Below are positions 9,911 through 18,043 of a stretch of DNA of 35,064 nucleotides, piece after piece. Origin of the DNA: an uncultured Pseudoxanthomonas sp. (lineage in GTDB: Bacteria; Pseudomonadota; Gammaproteobacteria; Xanthomonadales; Xanthomonadaceae); NCBI RefSeq assembly GCF_946886695.1, contig NZ_CAMPJD010000049.1:1-35064 (forward strand), written 5' to 3'. Position numbers and translations under genes: made by a program. Every line of letters starts with the position of its first letter. Positions within the stretch are counted from its first letter, which is position 1. The notes beneath the pieces are model-generated. The model was not told where the DNA came from. It searched no databases and saw nothing but the letters and a program-made list of their open reading frames with translations.

Positions 9911-11209
9911 TTACCAGCTGAACTGCGTGCGCAGTGCGTACTGGGCAGTCTCGTCGCCGGTGACTTCGTTGTCGCCCTGCGTGTAGTTGAACATGAAGCG
10001 CAGGTTCGGGTTGACGTAGTAGTTCATGCCGAGGATCCAACTGGTGACTTCGCGGTTCAGCGTTTCGTTCTCCGCGTAGTCGTAGCGACCGGTCAGCTCC
10101 CACAGGCCCTTGTCGGCCACCTTGGGCGAACCGAACACGCCGGTACCGCCCTTGTACGGCTTGTGACCGCCATTGAGCATGAAACTGCCCTGCACGTAGT
10201 ACGTCTTCACGTCCTGGTCGGCGCCCAGCGGCTGACCGAAGGAAGCGTCGGCGTACTCGGCCTGGAAGAACGCCGGGCCGAATGAGCCGGCGGCTTCGAC
10301 GGCATACACGGTGACTTCGTTCCGGCTGGCGCCCGTCGTGGTGGCGATGTTCTGCGACGGACCGCGACGGCCGGCATAGTTGAAGGAGGCCGACAGGTTG
10401 TCCGAACCCTGGTTGGCGTTCTCGTAGCTGTACCACGCGCCCAGGTGCAGGGTGTTGTTGTCGTTGTTGATCGGCGCGAAGGTCACGCGACCGGAAGCGC
10501 CCATGCCCTCGTTGCGCGAACTGGCAGCGCCGCGCAGGTTGAACACGGTGGCACCGGCGGTGTAGTTGTCGCCGGCACGCAGATAGCCCACGCCCTGCTG
10601 GAACTGGCGACCGCCGAACAGGCCCGTGGCGGAGGCGAACGGACGTTCCATCACCAGCAGTTCGTTGGAGCTGGTCAGTTCTTCCATCGCGCGGTAGGGC
10701 TTGAAGTGACCGATGGTGAACTTGCCGCCCAGCGCCGACTTGGCGATGTAGGCGTCACGCAGGCCGTCCAGGTTGGTGCCGGCGCCGAAGTCCTGCTCCA
10801 GCTTGTAATCCCAACCATAGGCCTTGCCACCCAGCGTCAAGCGGGCGCGGCGGAACTCGGTGGTGCCGGTGGTGCTGGCGAGATCGCGATCGAAGGCGTA
10901 GGTGTCGAAGTGGATACGGCCGCCAATCGAGGCCTCGAACTTCTTGTCCGGCGAGGTGATCTTGATGCCGCCCTTGGTCTCGACCTTCGGCATGCTCGTC
11001 GACATCTTGTCCAGATTCTCCTGGGTACCGATGTTGATGTCGGATTGCGCATCGCTGCGCTCTTCCAATTCGGCCACCTTGGCCGTCAGCGCCTCGAGCT
11101 GCGCCTTCAGTTCGGCGATCGTCTGATCGCGGTTTTCAGCAGCCGAGGCAGAGAAGCTGGTGCTGCCCATGGCGACGGCAAGCGCGGCAGCCAGGATGGA
11201 ATAACGCAT
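9911..11209 (-). CDS. Phosphate-selective porin, OprP/OprO family
   Basis: 432 residues. A signal peptide (MRYSILAAALAVAMGSTSFSASA) is followed by a coiled coil of about 35 residues (QTIAELKAQLEALTAKVAELEER), then a 16-strand-type outer-membrane barrel rich in alternating aromatic and polar residues and ending in FSW, the usual BAM-recognised C-terminal aromatic. EASIGGRIHFDTYAF and the internal pattern fit the Pfam Porin_O_P family, anion porins induced by phosphate starvation. Position supports this: it is divergent from pstS, and a Pho box on its strand lies about 145 bp upstream. Polyphosphate preference (OprO) versus phosphate (OprP) cannot be decided here. Confidence 0.88.
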   Translation of the reverse strand: MRYSILAAALAVAMGSTSFSASAAENRDQTIAELKAQLEALTAKVAELEERSDAQSDINIGTQENLDKMSTSMPKVETKGGIKITSPDKKFEASIGGRIHFDTYAFDRDLASTTGTTEFRRARLTLGGKAYGWDYKLEQDFGAGTNLDGLRDAYIAKSALGGKFTIGHFKPYRAMEELTSSNELLVMERPFASATGLFGGRQFQQGVGYLRAGDNYTAGATVFNLRGAASSRNEGMGASGRVTFAPINNDNNTLHLGAWYSYENANQGSDNLSASFNYAGRRGPSQNIATTTGASRNEVTVYAVEAAGSFGPAFFQAEYADASFGQPLGADQDVKTYYVQGSFMLNGGHKPYKGGTGVFGSPKVADKGLWELTGRYDYAENETLNREVTSWILGMNYYVNPNLRFMFNYTQGDNEVTGDETAQYALRTQFSW

Positions 11210-11351
11210 GGGTGACTCTCCGGATGGAAGTTGGAGTAAGGAACGTGGGCTTCGCGGGTGCCTCCCCGACGAATCGTTCGGAAAGGATTAAGCGCCCGTC
11301 AAAGATGCGCTAAAGCATGGGAGTGAAATCTTGCAGTCACATGTGAATTTC

Positions 11352-11369
11352 ATGACCGTCATGTGACAG
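11352..11369 (-). promoter_or_regulatory. Pho box (PhoB site) upstream of the porin gene
   Basis: On the minus strand the site reads CTGTCAC ATGA CGGTCAT, two 7-bp repeats with a 4-bp spacer, matching the E. coli Pho box plan (CTGTCAT-N4-CTGTCAT) at 12 of 14 repeat positions. A weaker third repeat, TTCACAT, follows in the same 11-bp phase. It is placed to activate the porin gene under phosphate limitation. Confidence 0.72.
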
Positions 11370-11529
11370 CGAGATTCCGACCGTTTCCGCCAAGGGCCTC
11401 CAGTGACTAGATACATATAAGGAACGGGGCGGGACCGACGGAGTCCTTCGAACGATCATGTCGCTCCGCTCGCCCTCTCCTCAGCCATCGGGAATGTGGG
11501 CCGTCCCATCTCGCATGGGCTGCCACCCC

Positions 11530-11580
11530 TCGTCATGCGACTGTCGCAATGAAGACACGGGGCTGTCACACAAACGTCGT
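11530..11580 (+). promoter_or_regulatory. Tandem Pho-box-like repeats upstream of pstS
   Basis: Heptamers TCGTCAT (11530), CTGTCGC (11541), CTGTCAC (11563) and ACGTCGT (11574) fall on one 11-bp grid, with a non-matching slot at 11552. The pairs 11530-11547 and 11563-11580 each have the 7-4-7 Pho box layout. The second is about 60 bp before the pstS start. Individual repeats match the consensus imperfectly (4 to 6 of 7). Confidence 0.55.
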
Positions 11581-11640
11581 GGAATGGCCACCCAACGGGC
11601 ACGCCTGTGCCTTTCACCCTGTCTTATCCAGGAGATTTCC

Positions 11641-12654
11641 GTGCTCAATTCGCTCAAATCCCGCGTGGCGCTGTTGGCGCTCGCCTCGGCCTTCTCGGCG
11701 CAGGCATTCGCCGCCGACGTGACCGGTGCCGGTGCATCGTTCGTCTATCCCGTGATGTCCAAGTGGTCGGCCGACTACGCCAAAGCCACCAGCAATCGCG
11801 TCAACTACCAGTCCATCGGTTCCGGTGGCGGCATCGCGCAGATCAAGGCCGGCACGGTGGATTTCGGCTCGTCCGATGCGCCGCTGAAGCCCGAAGAACT
11901 TGCCAAGTACGGCCTGGCGCAGTTCCCGTCGGTGATCGGCGGCGTGGTGCCGGTGGTGAACGTGGCCGGCCTGAAGCCGGGCCAGCTGAAGCTGGACGGC
12001 CCGACCCTGGCGAACATCTTCCTGGGCACCATCAAGACCTGGAACGACCCGGCCATCGCTGCGCTGAACCCCGGTCTGACGCTGCCGTCGCAGCGCATCA
12101 CCGTCGTCCGCCGCTCGGACGGTTCGGGCACCACCTTCAACTTCGTCAACTACCTGTCCAAGGTCAGCCCGGAATGGAAGAGCAAGGTGGGTGAAGGCAC
12201 CACCGTGCAGTGGCCGACCGGCGTGGGCGGCAAGGGCAATGAAGGCGTGGCTGCTTACGTCAAGCAGATCAAGGGCGGCATCGGCTATGTCGAACTGTCC
12301 TATGCCCTGCAGAACAAGATGGCCCATACCAGCCTGAAGAATGCCTCCGGCAACTACGTGCAGCCCAGCGACGAGACGTTCGCCGCCGCCGCCGCCAGCG
12401 CCGAATGGGGCAAGTCCAAGGACTTCTACCTGGTCATGACCAACGCGCCGGGCACCAACTCCTGGCCGATCACCGCCACCAACTTCATCCTGATGTACAA
12501 GGCCCCGAAGAAGGGCAACAAGGACGCCCGCGACTTCTTCCGCTGGGTCTACGCCAACGGCGATGCCCAGGCCAAGTCGCTGGACTACGTGCCGCTGCCG
12601 CCGGCGCTGGTGCAGCAGATCGAGACCTACTGGAAGGCGAACCTGAAGTACTGA
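11641..12654 (+). CDS. pstS: Phosphate ABC transporter substrate-binding protein (soluble PstS)
   Basis: 337 residues. AGGAG (11630-11634) stands 6 nt before GTG 11641, and the classic signal peptide (LLALASAFSAQAFA, cleaved before ADVTGAGASF) begins there, so GTG is preferred over the upstream ATG at 11458. Phosphate-binding segments are visible: TGAGASFVYP, SIGSGGGIAQIKAGTVDFGSSDAPL and RSDGSGTTFNFVNYL. It captures periplasmic phosphate for PstCAB. A strong terminator follows, so this gene can be transcribed apart from the rest of the operon, which fits the high demand for a binding protein. It is a close paralogue of the next gene but has no lipobox. Confidence 0.95.
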   Translation: MLNSLKSRVALLALASAFSAQAFAADVTGAGASFVYPVMSKWSADYAKATSNRVNYQSIGSGGGIAQIKAGTVDFGSSDAPLKPEELAKYGLAQFPSVIGGVVPVVNVAGLKPGQLKLDGPTLANIFLGTIKTWNDPAIAALNPGLTLPSQRITVVRRSDGSGTTFNFVNYLSKVSPEWKSKVGEGTTVQWPTGVGGKGNEGVAAYVKQIKGGIGYVELSYALQNKMAHTSLKNASGNYVQPSDETFAAAAASAEWGKSKDFYLVMTNAPGTNSWPITATNFILMYKAPKKGNKDARDFFRWVYANGDAQAKSLDYVPLPPALVQQIETYWKANLKY

Positions 12655-12723
12655 TCGACCCCGCCGGCCCGGTCTCTCCCCGTGCCGGCCCGATGCGGCG
12701 TTCCTCCCGCGCCTGCATCACCG

Positions 12724-12749
12724 GGCGGGCCTTCGGGCCCGCCTTTTTT
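12724..12749 (+). terminator. Rho-independent terminator after the first pstS
   Basis: An 8-bp stem GGCGGGCC (12724-12731) and GGCCCGCC (12736-12743) is closed by a UUCG tetraloop and followed by TTTTTT. It lies between the two pstS genes and implies that the second needs its own promoter or read-through. Confidence 0.93.
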
Positions 12750-12797
12750 ATGCTGAACGAACAGGCCAGATCTGTCGCAGAGCAGTGCGAGACCGCC

Positions 12798-12815
12798 ATG
12801 TCATTACGCTGTAAC
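12798..12815 (+). promoter_or_regulatory. Pho box upstream of the lipoprotein pstS
   Basis: ATGTCAT TACG CTGTAAC gives two 7-bp repeats with a 4-bp spacer (6/7 and 5/7 matches to CTGTCAT). A weaker ACATCAT at 12820 continues the 11-bp phase. The site is 50 bp before the start codon and follows the terminator of the first pstS, so pstS2-pstCAB-phoU can be induced independently. Confidence 0.68.
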
Positions 12816-12865
12816 AAAAACATCATTTCATAGCGTGGATCACAATCGACACGTCCGGAGATCCC

Positions 12866-13960
12866 ATGCACATCCGTAACTCTCGCCTGGCCACACTGGC
12901 CCTGGCAACCACCCTGTTCGTCGCCGGTTGCGGCGGCAAGACTGATGCACCCGCCGCGACGGCAGGCAACGAAGCCACCCCGGCAGCGACCGAAGGTGCT
13001 CAGAAGATCTCCGCCGAGATCACCGGGGCCGGCGCCTCGTTCATCTATCCGCTGATGGCCCGCTGGTCGACCGACTACAACAAGGCCACGGGCGCCAAGA
13101 TCAACTATCAGTCCATCGGTTCGGGTGGCGGCATCGCGCAGATCAAGGCCGCGACCGTCGATTTCGGTTCGTCTGACAAGCCGCTGTCGTCCGAAGAACT
13201 GGCGCAGGCCGGCCTGGGCCAGTTTCCGTCGGTCATCGGCGGCGTGGTGCCCGTCATCAACGTGGAAGGCCTGCAGCCCGGGCAGCTGAAGCTCAGCGGC
13301 ACCGTGCTGGCCGACATTTTCCTCCACAAGATCACCACCTGGAATGACCCGGCCATCGCCGCCCTGAACCCGGGCGCCACGCTGCCGGCCGGCAAGATCA
13401 ATACCGTGCACCGCTCGGATGGGTCGGGCACCACCTTCAACTTCGTCAACTACCTGTCCAAGGTCAGCGGCGAGTGGAAGACCAAGGTCGGCGAAGGGAC
13501 CAGCGTCAACTGGCCCGGCGGCGTCGGCGGCAAGGGCAATGAAGGCGTGGCGGCGTACGTGCGCCAGCTGAAGGGCTCGATCGGTTACGTCGAACTGGCC
13601 TACGCCGAGCAGAACAACATGTCGTACGCGTCGCTGCAGAATGCTGCGGGCCAGTTCGTCCAGCCAACGGCGGAGAGCTTCGCCGCCGCTGCGGCCAGCG
13701 CCGACTGGGCGAATGCCAAGGACTTCAACCTGGTCATCACGAATGCGCCAGGCGAACAGGCGTGGCCGATTACCGCGACCAACTTCATCCTCGTCTACAA
13801 GCAACCCAAGGACGCCGCGAAGGCCAAGCACACCCTGGACTTCTTCAAGTGGGCCTACGAACAGGGCCAGGCGCAGGCGAATGAACTCGACTACGTGCCG
13901 CTGCCGCCAGAACTGGTGGGACAGATCGAGCAGTACTGGGCGGCCGAAATCAAGCTCTGA
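12866..13960 (+). CDS. pstS: Phosphate-binding PstS lipoprotein (second copy)
   Basis: 364 residues. The signal ends in lipobox V-A-G-C with C22, so it should be lipid-anchored. An Ala/Thr/Glu linker (about 25-50) precedes a mature domain very similar to the first PstS: TGAGASFIYPLMARWS, SIGSGGGIAQIKAATVDFGSSD, RSDGSGTTFNFVNYLSKV. GGAG lies just before ATG 12866. The pair probably arose by tandem duplication. As the copy nearest pstC it is the likelier dedicated partner of the permease, while the soluble protein may act as a bulk scavenger; that split is inference. Confidence 0.95.
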   Translation: MHIRNSRLATLALATTLFVAGCGGKTDAPAATAGNEATPAATEGAQKISAEITGAGASFIYPLMARWSTDYNKATGAKINYQSIGSGGGIAQIKAATVDFGSSDKPLSSEELAQAGLGQFPSVIGGVVPVINVEGLQPGQLKLSGTVLADIFLHKITTWNDPAIAALNPGATLPAGKINTVHRSDGSGTTFNFVNYLSKVSGEWKTKVGEGTSVNWPGGVGGKGNEGVAAYVRQLKGSIGYVELAYAEQNNMSYASLQNAAGQFVQPTAESFAAAAASADWANAKDFNLVITNAPGEQAWPITATNFILVYKQPKDAAKAKHTLDFFKWAYEQGQAQANELDYVPLPPELVGQIEQYWAAEIKL

Positions 13961-13968
13961 CAGGAACG

Positions 13969-13997
13969 CACCGGGCCGCCTCATGAGCGGCCCGGTG
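13969..13997 (+). other. Intercistronic hairpin, pstS2-pstC
   Basis: A perfect 11-bp stem CACCGGGCCGC (13969-13979) and GCGGCCCGGTG (13987-13997) has a 7-nt loop and no following T-tract. It could block 3' exonucleases or attenuate transcription so that more binding protein than permease is made. Confidence 0.6.
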
Positions 13998-14071
13998 TCA
14001 TCACGCGGTAACCGCGACAACGTGCACTTGAACACATCGCACCAGCCCCTCCCCCCTATCTCCCGGGTTGC

Positions 14072-15043
14072 ATGAACGCCACCGCTCTCCCCGCTTCGCT
14101 GTCGGATGTTCGGACCACGCGCGACGCGCGTGCCGACAAGCTGTTCCGCTGGACCATGACCGGCGCCGGCATGTTCGTGCTGGCATCCTTGGTAGCCGCT
14201 GCACTGTCGATGCTGTGGGGCGGTCGCGAAGCCCTGCAGACCTTCGGCCTGGGCTTCTTCACCAGCACCGAATGGAACGTCGGCACGCGCGAGTTCGGCG
14301 CCCTGGTGCCGGTGTTCGGCACGCTGGTCAGTGCCGGTGTCGCCATGCTGATCGCGGTGCCGGTGAGTTTCGGCATCGCGGTGTTCCTGACCGAAGTGGC
14401 GCCGGCCTGGATGCGCGGGCCGGTCGGCATGGCCATCGAGCTGCTGGCCGGCATTCCTTCGATCATCTACGGCATGTGGGGCCTGTTCGTGCTGGCGCCG
14501 CAGCTGAGCGAGCACGTCTACCCGTGGATCAACGACAACCTGGGGCAGTTGCCGCTGATCGGCGCCGTGCTGTCCGGTCCGCCGCTCGGCATCGGCATGC
14601 TGACCGCCGGGCTGGTGCTGGCCATCATGGTGATCCCGTTCGTGTCGTCGGTGATGCGCGAAGTGTTCCTGACCGTGCCGGGCCGATTGAAGGAGTCGGC
14701 CTACGCGCTGGGCTCCACCAAGTGGGAAGTGGTGTGGGACGTGGTGCTGCCGTACACGCGTTCGGCGGTCATCGGCGGCGTGTTCCTCGGCCTGGGTCGG
14801 GCACTCGGCGAAACCATGGCGGTGACGTTCGTGATCGGCAACGCCTACACGATCAGCGCCGCGCTGCTGGAACCGGGCACGTCCATTGCCTCCACCATCG
14901 CCAACGAATTCGCCGAAGCCACCGACCCGCTGCACAAGGGCTCGCTGCTGCTGCTCGGCTTCACCCTGTTCCTGCTGACCTTCATCGTGCTGGCCATCGC
15001 CCGCCTGATGCTGCGCCAGCTGGCCAAGCGGGAGGGCAACTGA
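14072..15043 (+). CDS. pstC: Phosphate ABC transporter permease PstC
   Basis: 323 residues with six hydrophobic segments after a cytoplasmic N-terminus. The EAA loop reads KESAYALGSTKWEVVWDVVLPYTRSAVIGG and is followed by GLGRALGETMAV, diagnostic of PstC. It forms the inner-membrane channel with PstA. No strong Shine-Dalgarno is seen before ATG 14072. The stop shares one base with the pstA start (TGATG). Confidence 0.95.
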   Translation: MNATALPASLSDVRTTRDARADKLFRWTMTGAGMFVLASLVAAALSMLWGGREALQTFGLGFFTSTEWNVGTREFGALVPVFGTLVSAGVAMLIAVPVSFGIAVFLTEVAPAWMRGPVGMAIELLAGIPSIIYGMWGLFVLAPQLSEHVYPWINDNLGQLPLIGAVLSGPPLGIGMLTAGLVLAIMVIPFVSSVMREVFLTVPGRLKESAYALGSTKWEVVWDVVLPYTRSAVIGGVFLGLGRALGETMAVTFVIGNAYTISAALLEPGTSIASTIANEFAEATDPLHKGSLLLLGFTLFLLTFIVLAIARLMLRQLAKREGN

Positions 15044-15894
15044 TGTCCACGTCCCTGTACACCTTCCGCAAGGTCAAGAACGGCGTCGCGCTGACGCTGT
15101 CCATCGCGGCCGCGATCTTCGGCCTGATGTGGCTGGTCTGGATCCTCTGGACCACGATCACCAAGGGCATGAGCAGCCTCAACCTGGACCTGTTCACCCA
15201 GATGACCCCGCCGCCGAACGAACCCGGCGGCCTGGCGAACGCGTTGTTCGGCAGCGTGGTGATGAGCCTCTTGGCCATCCTGCTGGGCACGCCCATCGGT
15301 GTGGCCGCCGGCACCTACCTGGCCGAGTACGCCAACAAGCACTGGCTGGGCGAAACGGTCCGCTTCGTCAACGACATCCTGCTGTCGGCACCGTCCATCG
15401 TGCTGGGCCTCTTCATCTACACCGTGATGGTGGCGCAGATGGGCCACTACTCGGCCTGGGCCGGTGCGGTCGCTCTGGCATTCATCGCCCTGCCCGTCAT
15501 CGTGCGCACCACCGACGAGATGCTGCGGCTGGTGCCGCAGCAGATGCGTGAAGCGGCGCTGTCGCTGGGCGTGCCGCAGTGGAAGGTGACCACGCAGGTG
15601 CTGATGCGTTCTGCATTGCCGGGCATCGTCACCGGCGTGCTGCTCGCACTGGCGCGCATCAGCGGCGAAACCGCACCGCTGCTGTTCACCGCCTTCAACA
15701 ACCAGTTCTGGAGCACCGACCTCAACCAGTCGATGGCCAACCTGCCCATGGTGATCTTCCAGTACGCCATGAGCCCCTACGATTCGTGGAACTCGCTGGC
15801 GTGGGCCGGCGCGTTCCTGGTGACCGCTCTGGTCCTCCTGCTCAGCCTGGCTGCGCGAACCATCCTTCTTCGAAACAAGGTGACCCATGAATGA
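15043..15894 (+). CDS. pstA: Phosphate ABC transporter permease PstA
   Basis: 283 residues, start ATG 15043 overlapping the pstC TGA. It has six predicted membrane segments; the EAA loop is [31 protein letters not shown], followed by [15 protein letters not shown] as in PstA. A longer open frame runs in from upstream at 14068, but that part overlaps pstC in another frame and is not real coding. GGAGGG precedes the start. Overlaps pstB by 8 bp. Confidence 0.94.
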   Translation: MSTSLYTFRKVKNGVALTLSIAAAIFGLMWLVWILWTTITKGMSSLNLDLFTQMTPPPNEPGGLANALFGSVVMSLLAILLGTPIGVAAGTYLAEYANKHWLGETVRFVNDILLSAPSIVLGLFIYTVMVAQMGHYSAWAGAVALAFIALPVIVRTTDEMLRLVPQQMREAALSLGVPQWKVTTQVLMRSALPGIVTGVLLALARISGETAPLLFTAFNNQFWSTDLNQSMANLPMVIFQYAMSPYDSWNSLAWAGAFLVTALVLLLSLAARTILLRNKVTHE

Positions 15895-16705
15895 CGCGGC
15901 CCGCATTTCGGTCGTTGCCACCCAGCGCCACGACGAGCACAGCGCGCAGGCCAAGGTGAAGCTGGCCGCCAAGGACCTGGACTTCTACTACGGCGACTAC
16001 CACGCCCTGAAGAACATCAACCTGGAGATCCCCGAGAAGCGCGTGACGGCACTGATCGGCCCGTCCGGTTGCGGCAAGTCCACGCTGCTGCGCGTGTTCA
16101 ACCGCATCTATTCGCTCTATCCCAAGCTGCGCGCGACCGGTGTCGTGTCGCTGGACGGGGAAAACATCCTGGACGCCAAGTACCCGATGAACCGCCTGCG
16201 CAGCAAGGTGGGCATGGTGTTCCAGAAGCCGGTGCCGTTCCCGATGACCATCTACGAGAACGTTGCGTACGGCATCCGCCACCACGAGCGCCTGGGCAAG
16301 GCCGACATGGACAACCGCGTCGAACAGGCCCTGCGCCAGGCCGCCCTGTGGGATGAAGCCAAGGACAAGCTGAAGCAGAGCGCGCTGGGCCTGTCCGGCG
16401 GACAGCAGCAACGCCTGTGCATCGCGCGTGCGGTGGCGCTGCGTCCGGACGTGATCCTGCTGGACGAACCGACCTCCGCACTGGACCCCATCTCGACCAG
16501 CAAGATCGAACAGCTGATCGAGGAACTGAAGCACCAGTACACCATCGCCATCGTCACCCACAACATGCAGCAGGCGGCGCGCGTATCGGACTACACCGCC
16601 TTCATGTACCTGGGCGAGCTGGTGGAGCACGACGTCACCTCGACGATCTTCTCCAACCCCGGCAAGCAGCAGACGGAAGACTACATCACCGGCCGTTTCG
16701 GCTGA
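15887..16705 (+). CDS. pstB: Phosphate ABC transporter ATPase PstB
   Basis: 272 residues. Walker A is GPSGCGKST (58-66), the Q-loop is [13 protein letters not shown], the signature LSGGQQQR, Walker [13 protein letters not shown], and the switch His lies in VTHNMQQA. It hydrolyses ATP to drive phosphate import through PstCA and helps signal phosphate status to PhoR with PhoU. The N-terminal 25 residues (rich in polar residues) extend beyond the E. coli protein. ATG 15887 overlaps the end of pstA. Confidence 0.96.
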   Translation: MNDAARISVVATQRHDEHSAQAKVKLAAKDLDFYYGDYHALKNINLEIPEKRVTALIGPSGCGKSTLLRVFNRIYSLYPKLRATGVVSLDGENILDAKYPMNRLRSKVGMVFQKPVPFPMTIYENVAYGIRHHERLGKADMDNRVEQALRQAALWDEAKDKLKQSALGLSGGQQQRLCIARAVALRPDVILLDEPTSALDPISTSKIEQLIEELKHQYTIAIVTHNMQQAARVSDYTAFMYLGELVEHDVTSTIFSNPGKQQTEDYITGRFG

Positions 16706-16713
16706 GGACGCCC

Positions 16714-17424
16714 ATGAACACCCAACCGAACGACCATATCGTGAAGAGCTACGACGAAGAACAGCGCCGCATCGTGGCCGAGATCGTGCGCATGGGCGAA
16801 ACCGCCGTCGCCCAGCTGGAAGCCGCGCTGGACGTGGTCGAGCGCCGCGACGACAAGGCCGCCCAGCGCATCATCGCCAACGACGAAGCCATCGACGCCA
16901 TCGAGCACCAGGTCAGCCATGACGTGATGCACCTCGCCCTGCGCGGACCGATGGCGCGCGACCTGCGCGAGATCCTTGCCGGCCTGCGCATCCCGGCCGA
17001 TATCGAGCGCATCGGCGACTATGCGGCCAACGTCGCCAAGCGCTCGATCGCCCTCAACGTGTCGCCACCGATGCCGCAGATCACCGGCCTGCGCGCGCTC
17101 GGCAAGCTGGCGGCCCGCCAGGTACGCGACGTGATGGTGGCCTACCAGAACAGCGACGCCGAACAGGCTGTCCAGGTGCGCGCACGCGATGCCGAACTGG
17201 ATGCGCACTACACCGCGCTGTTCCGCGAGCTGTTGACCTACATGATGGAAGACCCGCGCAACATCACGCCGTGCACGCATCTTCTGTTCATGGCCAAGAA
17301 CCTGGAGCGGATCGGCGACCACGCCACCAACATCGCCGAGAACGTCTGGTTCCTGGTGCACGGCGAGCAGCCCCTGCCCCCGCGCGACAAGCGCGACGAG
17401 ACCAGCACCACCGGCGTCATCTGA
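16714..17424 (+). CDS. phoU: Phosphate signalling complex protein PhoU
   Basis: 236 residues made of two PhoU repeats; the metal-binding E/DxxxD patterns read IPADIERIGDYAANVAKR and AKNLERIGDHATNIAENV. PhoU links the Pst transporter to PhoR and keeps the Pho regulon off when phosphate is plentiful. It starts 8 bp after the pstB stop and ends the operon; a hairpin terminator follows. phoB and phoR are not adjacent in this window. Confidence 0.95.
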   Translation: MNTQPNDHIVKSYDEEQRRIVAEIVRMGETAVAQLEAALDVVERRDDKAAQRIIANDEAIDAIEHQVSHDVMHLALRGPMARDLREILAGLRIPADIERIGDYAANVAKRSIALNVSPPMPQITGLRALGKLAARQVRDVMVAYQNSDAEQAVQVRARDAELDAHYTALFRELLTYMMEDPRNITPCTHLLFMAKNLERIGDHATNIAENVWFLVHGEQPLPPRDKRDETSTTGVI

Positions 17425-17450
17425 GCCTTTCGCCGCAGCGCAACACCCGG

Positions 17451-17475
17451 AACGCCCCGCCATCGCGGGGCGTTT
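17451..17475 (+). terminator. Terminator after phoU
   Basis: A 10-bp stem AACGCCCCGC (17451-17460) and GCGGGGCGTT (17465-17474) has a CATC loop and ends in TTT. The U-tract is short, so efficiency may be moderate. Confidence 0.7.
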
Positions 17476-17518
17476 CCGTTCCAGCCCCTGCCCACACGGA
17501 CCGCTAACGTCCCGCGGC

Positions 17519-17524
17519 TACAAT
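17519..17524 (+). promoter_or_regulatory. Possible -10 element of the RiPP operon
   Basis: TACAAT stands 48 bp before the precursor start, just past the phoU terminator. No sigma70-like -35 is visible at 16-18 bp; an ECF sigma promoter, as reported for related operons, cannot be excluded. Confidence 0.3.
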
Positions 17525-17572
17525 CCCGCCACGTTGGTGCGGATACCCCGCCCATTCCCGGGAGAGACCACG

Positions 17573-17983
17573 ATGTCCAAGAACACCACCAAGCCCGCCG
17601 CCATCGCCGTTGCCCTGGCGGGCGGCATCCTGCTGACCGGTTCCAGCTTCGCGATGGAACCGCTGGCCCAGGGCTACTTGCTGGCCGCGCCCGAAGCCGC
17701 CAAGGCCGGCGAAGGCAAGTGTGGGGAAGGCAAATGCGGCGAAGGCAAGTGCGGCATGGCCAAGGCCGATACCGACAAGGACGGCAAGGTCTCGCAGGCC
17801 GAGTTCGCCGCTGCCCATCCGGACAAGACGGCCACGTTCGCCAGCATCGACACCAACAAGGACGGCTTCATCGACGCGGCCGAGCACAAGGCCCACGCGG
17901 GCACCAAGAGCGCCGAGGGCAAATGCGGTGAAGGCAAGTGTGGCGAAGGCAAGTGCGGGGCCGACAAGAAGAAGGAAGGCTGA
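17573..17983 (+). CDS. hvfA: HvfA/bufferin-like RiPP metallophore precursor with EF-hand pair
   Basis: 136 residues; start ATG 17573 with GGGAGAG upstream. A Sec-type signal peptide (AAIAVALAGGILLTGSSFA) should be cut near residue 27. The mature part has three EGKCG units (C50, C55, C60), then two canonical 12-residue EF-hand loops (D66-T-D-K-D70-G...E77 and D93-T-N-K-D97-G...E104), then three more EGKCG units (C118, C123, C128). All six Cys are in EGKCG units, spaced exactly five residues apart. The next two genes are the MNIO and DUF2063 enzymes that, in HvfABC of Haemophilus and in bufferins, oxidise such cysteines to copper-binding heterocycles. Copper sequestration in the periplasm is the likely role; the EF hands suggest added calcium binding. 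The symbol is used at family level only. Confidence 0.85.
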   Translation: MSKNTTKPAAIAVALAGGILLTGSSFAMEPLAQGYLLAAPEAAKAGEGKCGEGKCGEGKCGMAKADTDKDGKVSQAEFAAAHPDKTATFASIDTNKDGFIDAAEHKAHAGTKSAEGKCGEGKCGEGKCGADKKKEG

Positions 17984-18005
17984 TCCGGCCCCATTGAACG
18001 ACCAC

Positions 18006-18027
18006 CCCGCCTTCCATCGAAGGCGGG
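18006..18027 (+). other. Hairpin between RiPP precursor and maturase genes
   Basis: A 9-bp stem CCCGCCTTC (18006-18014) and GAAGGCGGG (18019-18027) has a CATC loop, located 22 nt after the precursor stop and 16 nt before the maturase start, without a T-tract. It is suited to stabilising the precursor message or reducing downstream expression, as is common between RiPP precursor and enzyme genes. Confidence 0.6.
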
Positions 18028-18043
18028 ACGTCACCGCACCCCG

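Larger units (their letters stand above)
11210..11640. other. 431-bp divergent regulatory region, porin / pstS
   Basis: No gene was recognised here, although a frame in phase with pstS is open from 11458; its product before residue 62 is not protein-like. The interval contains a Pho-box-like site on the minus strand (11352-11369) towards the porin and Pho-box-like repeats on the plus strand (11530-11580) towards pstS. The segment 11281-11425 is locally AT-richer than its surroundings. Confidence 0.7.

Noticed and set aside
12485..14935. An 816-codon open frame on the minus strand across pstS2 and pstC
   Set aside because: It runs antisense through several certain genes and has Arg/His/Gly-rich composition with no recognisable domain.
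17705..17970. DNA-level tandem repeat within the RiPP precursor gene
   Set aside because: The near-repeats GAAGGCAAGTG are explained by the repeated EGKCG codons, with synonymous variation, so the repeat is at protein level.
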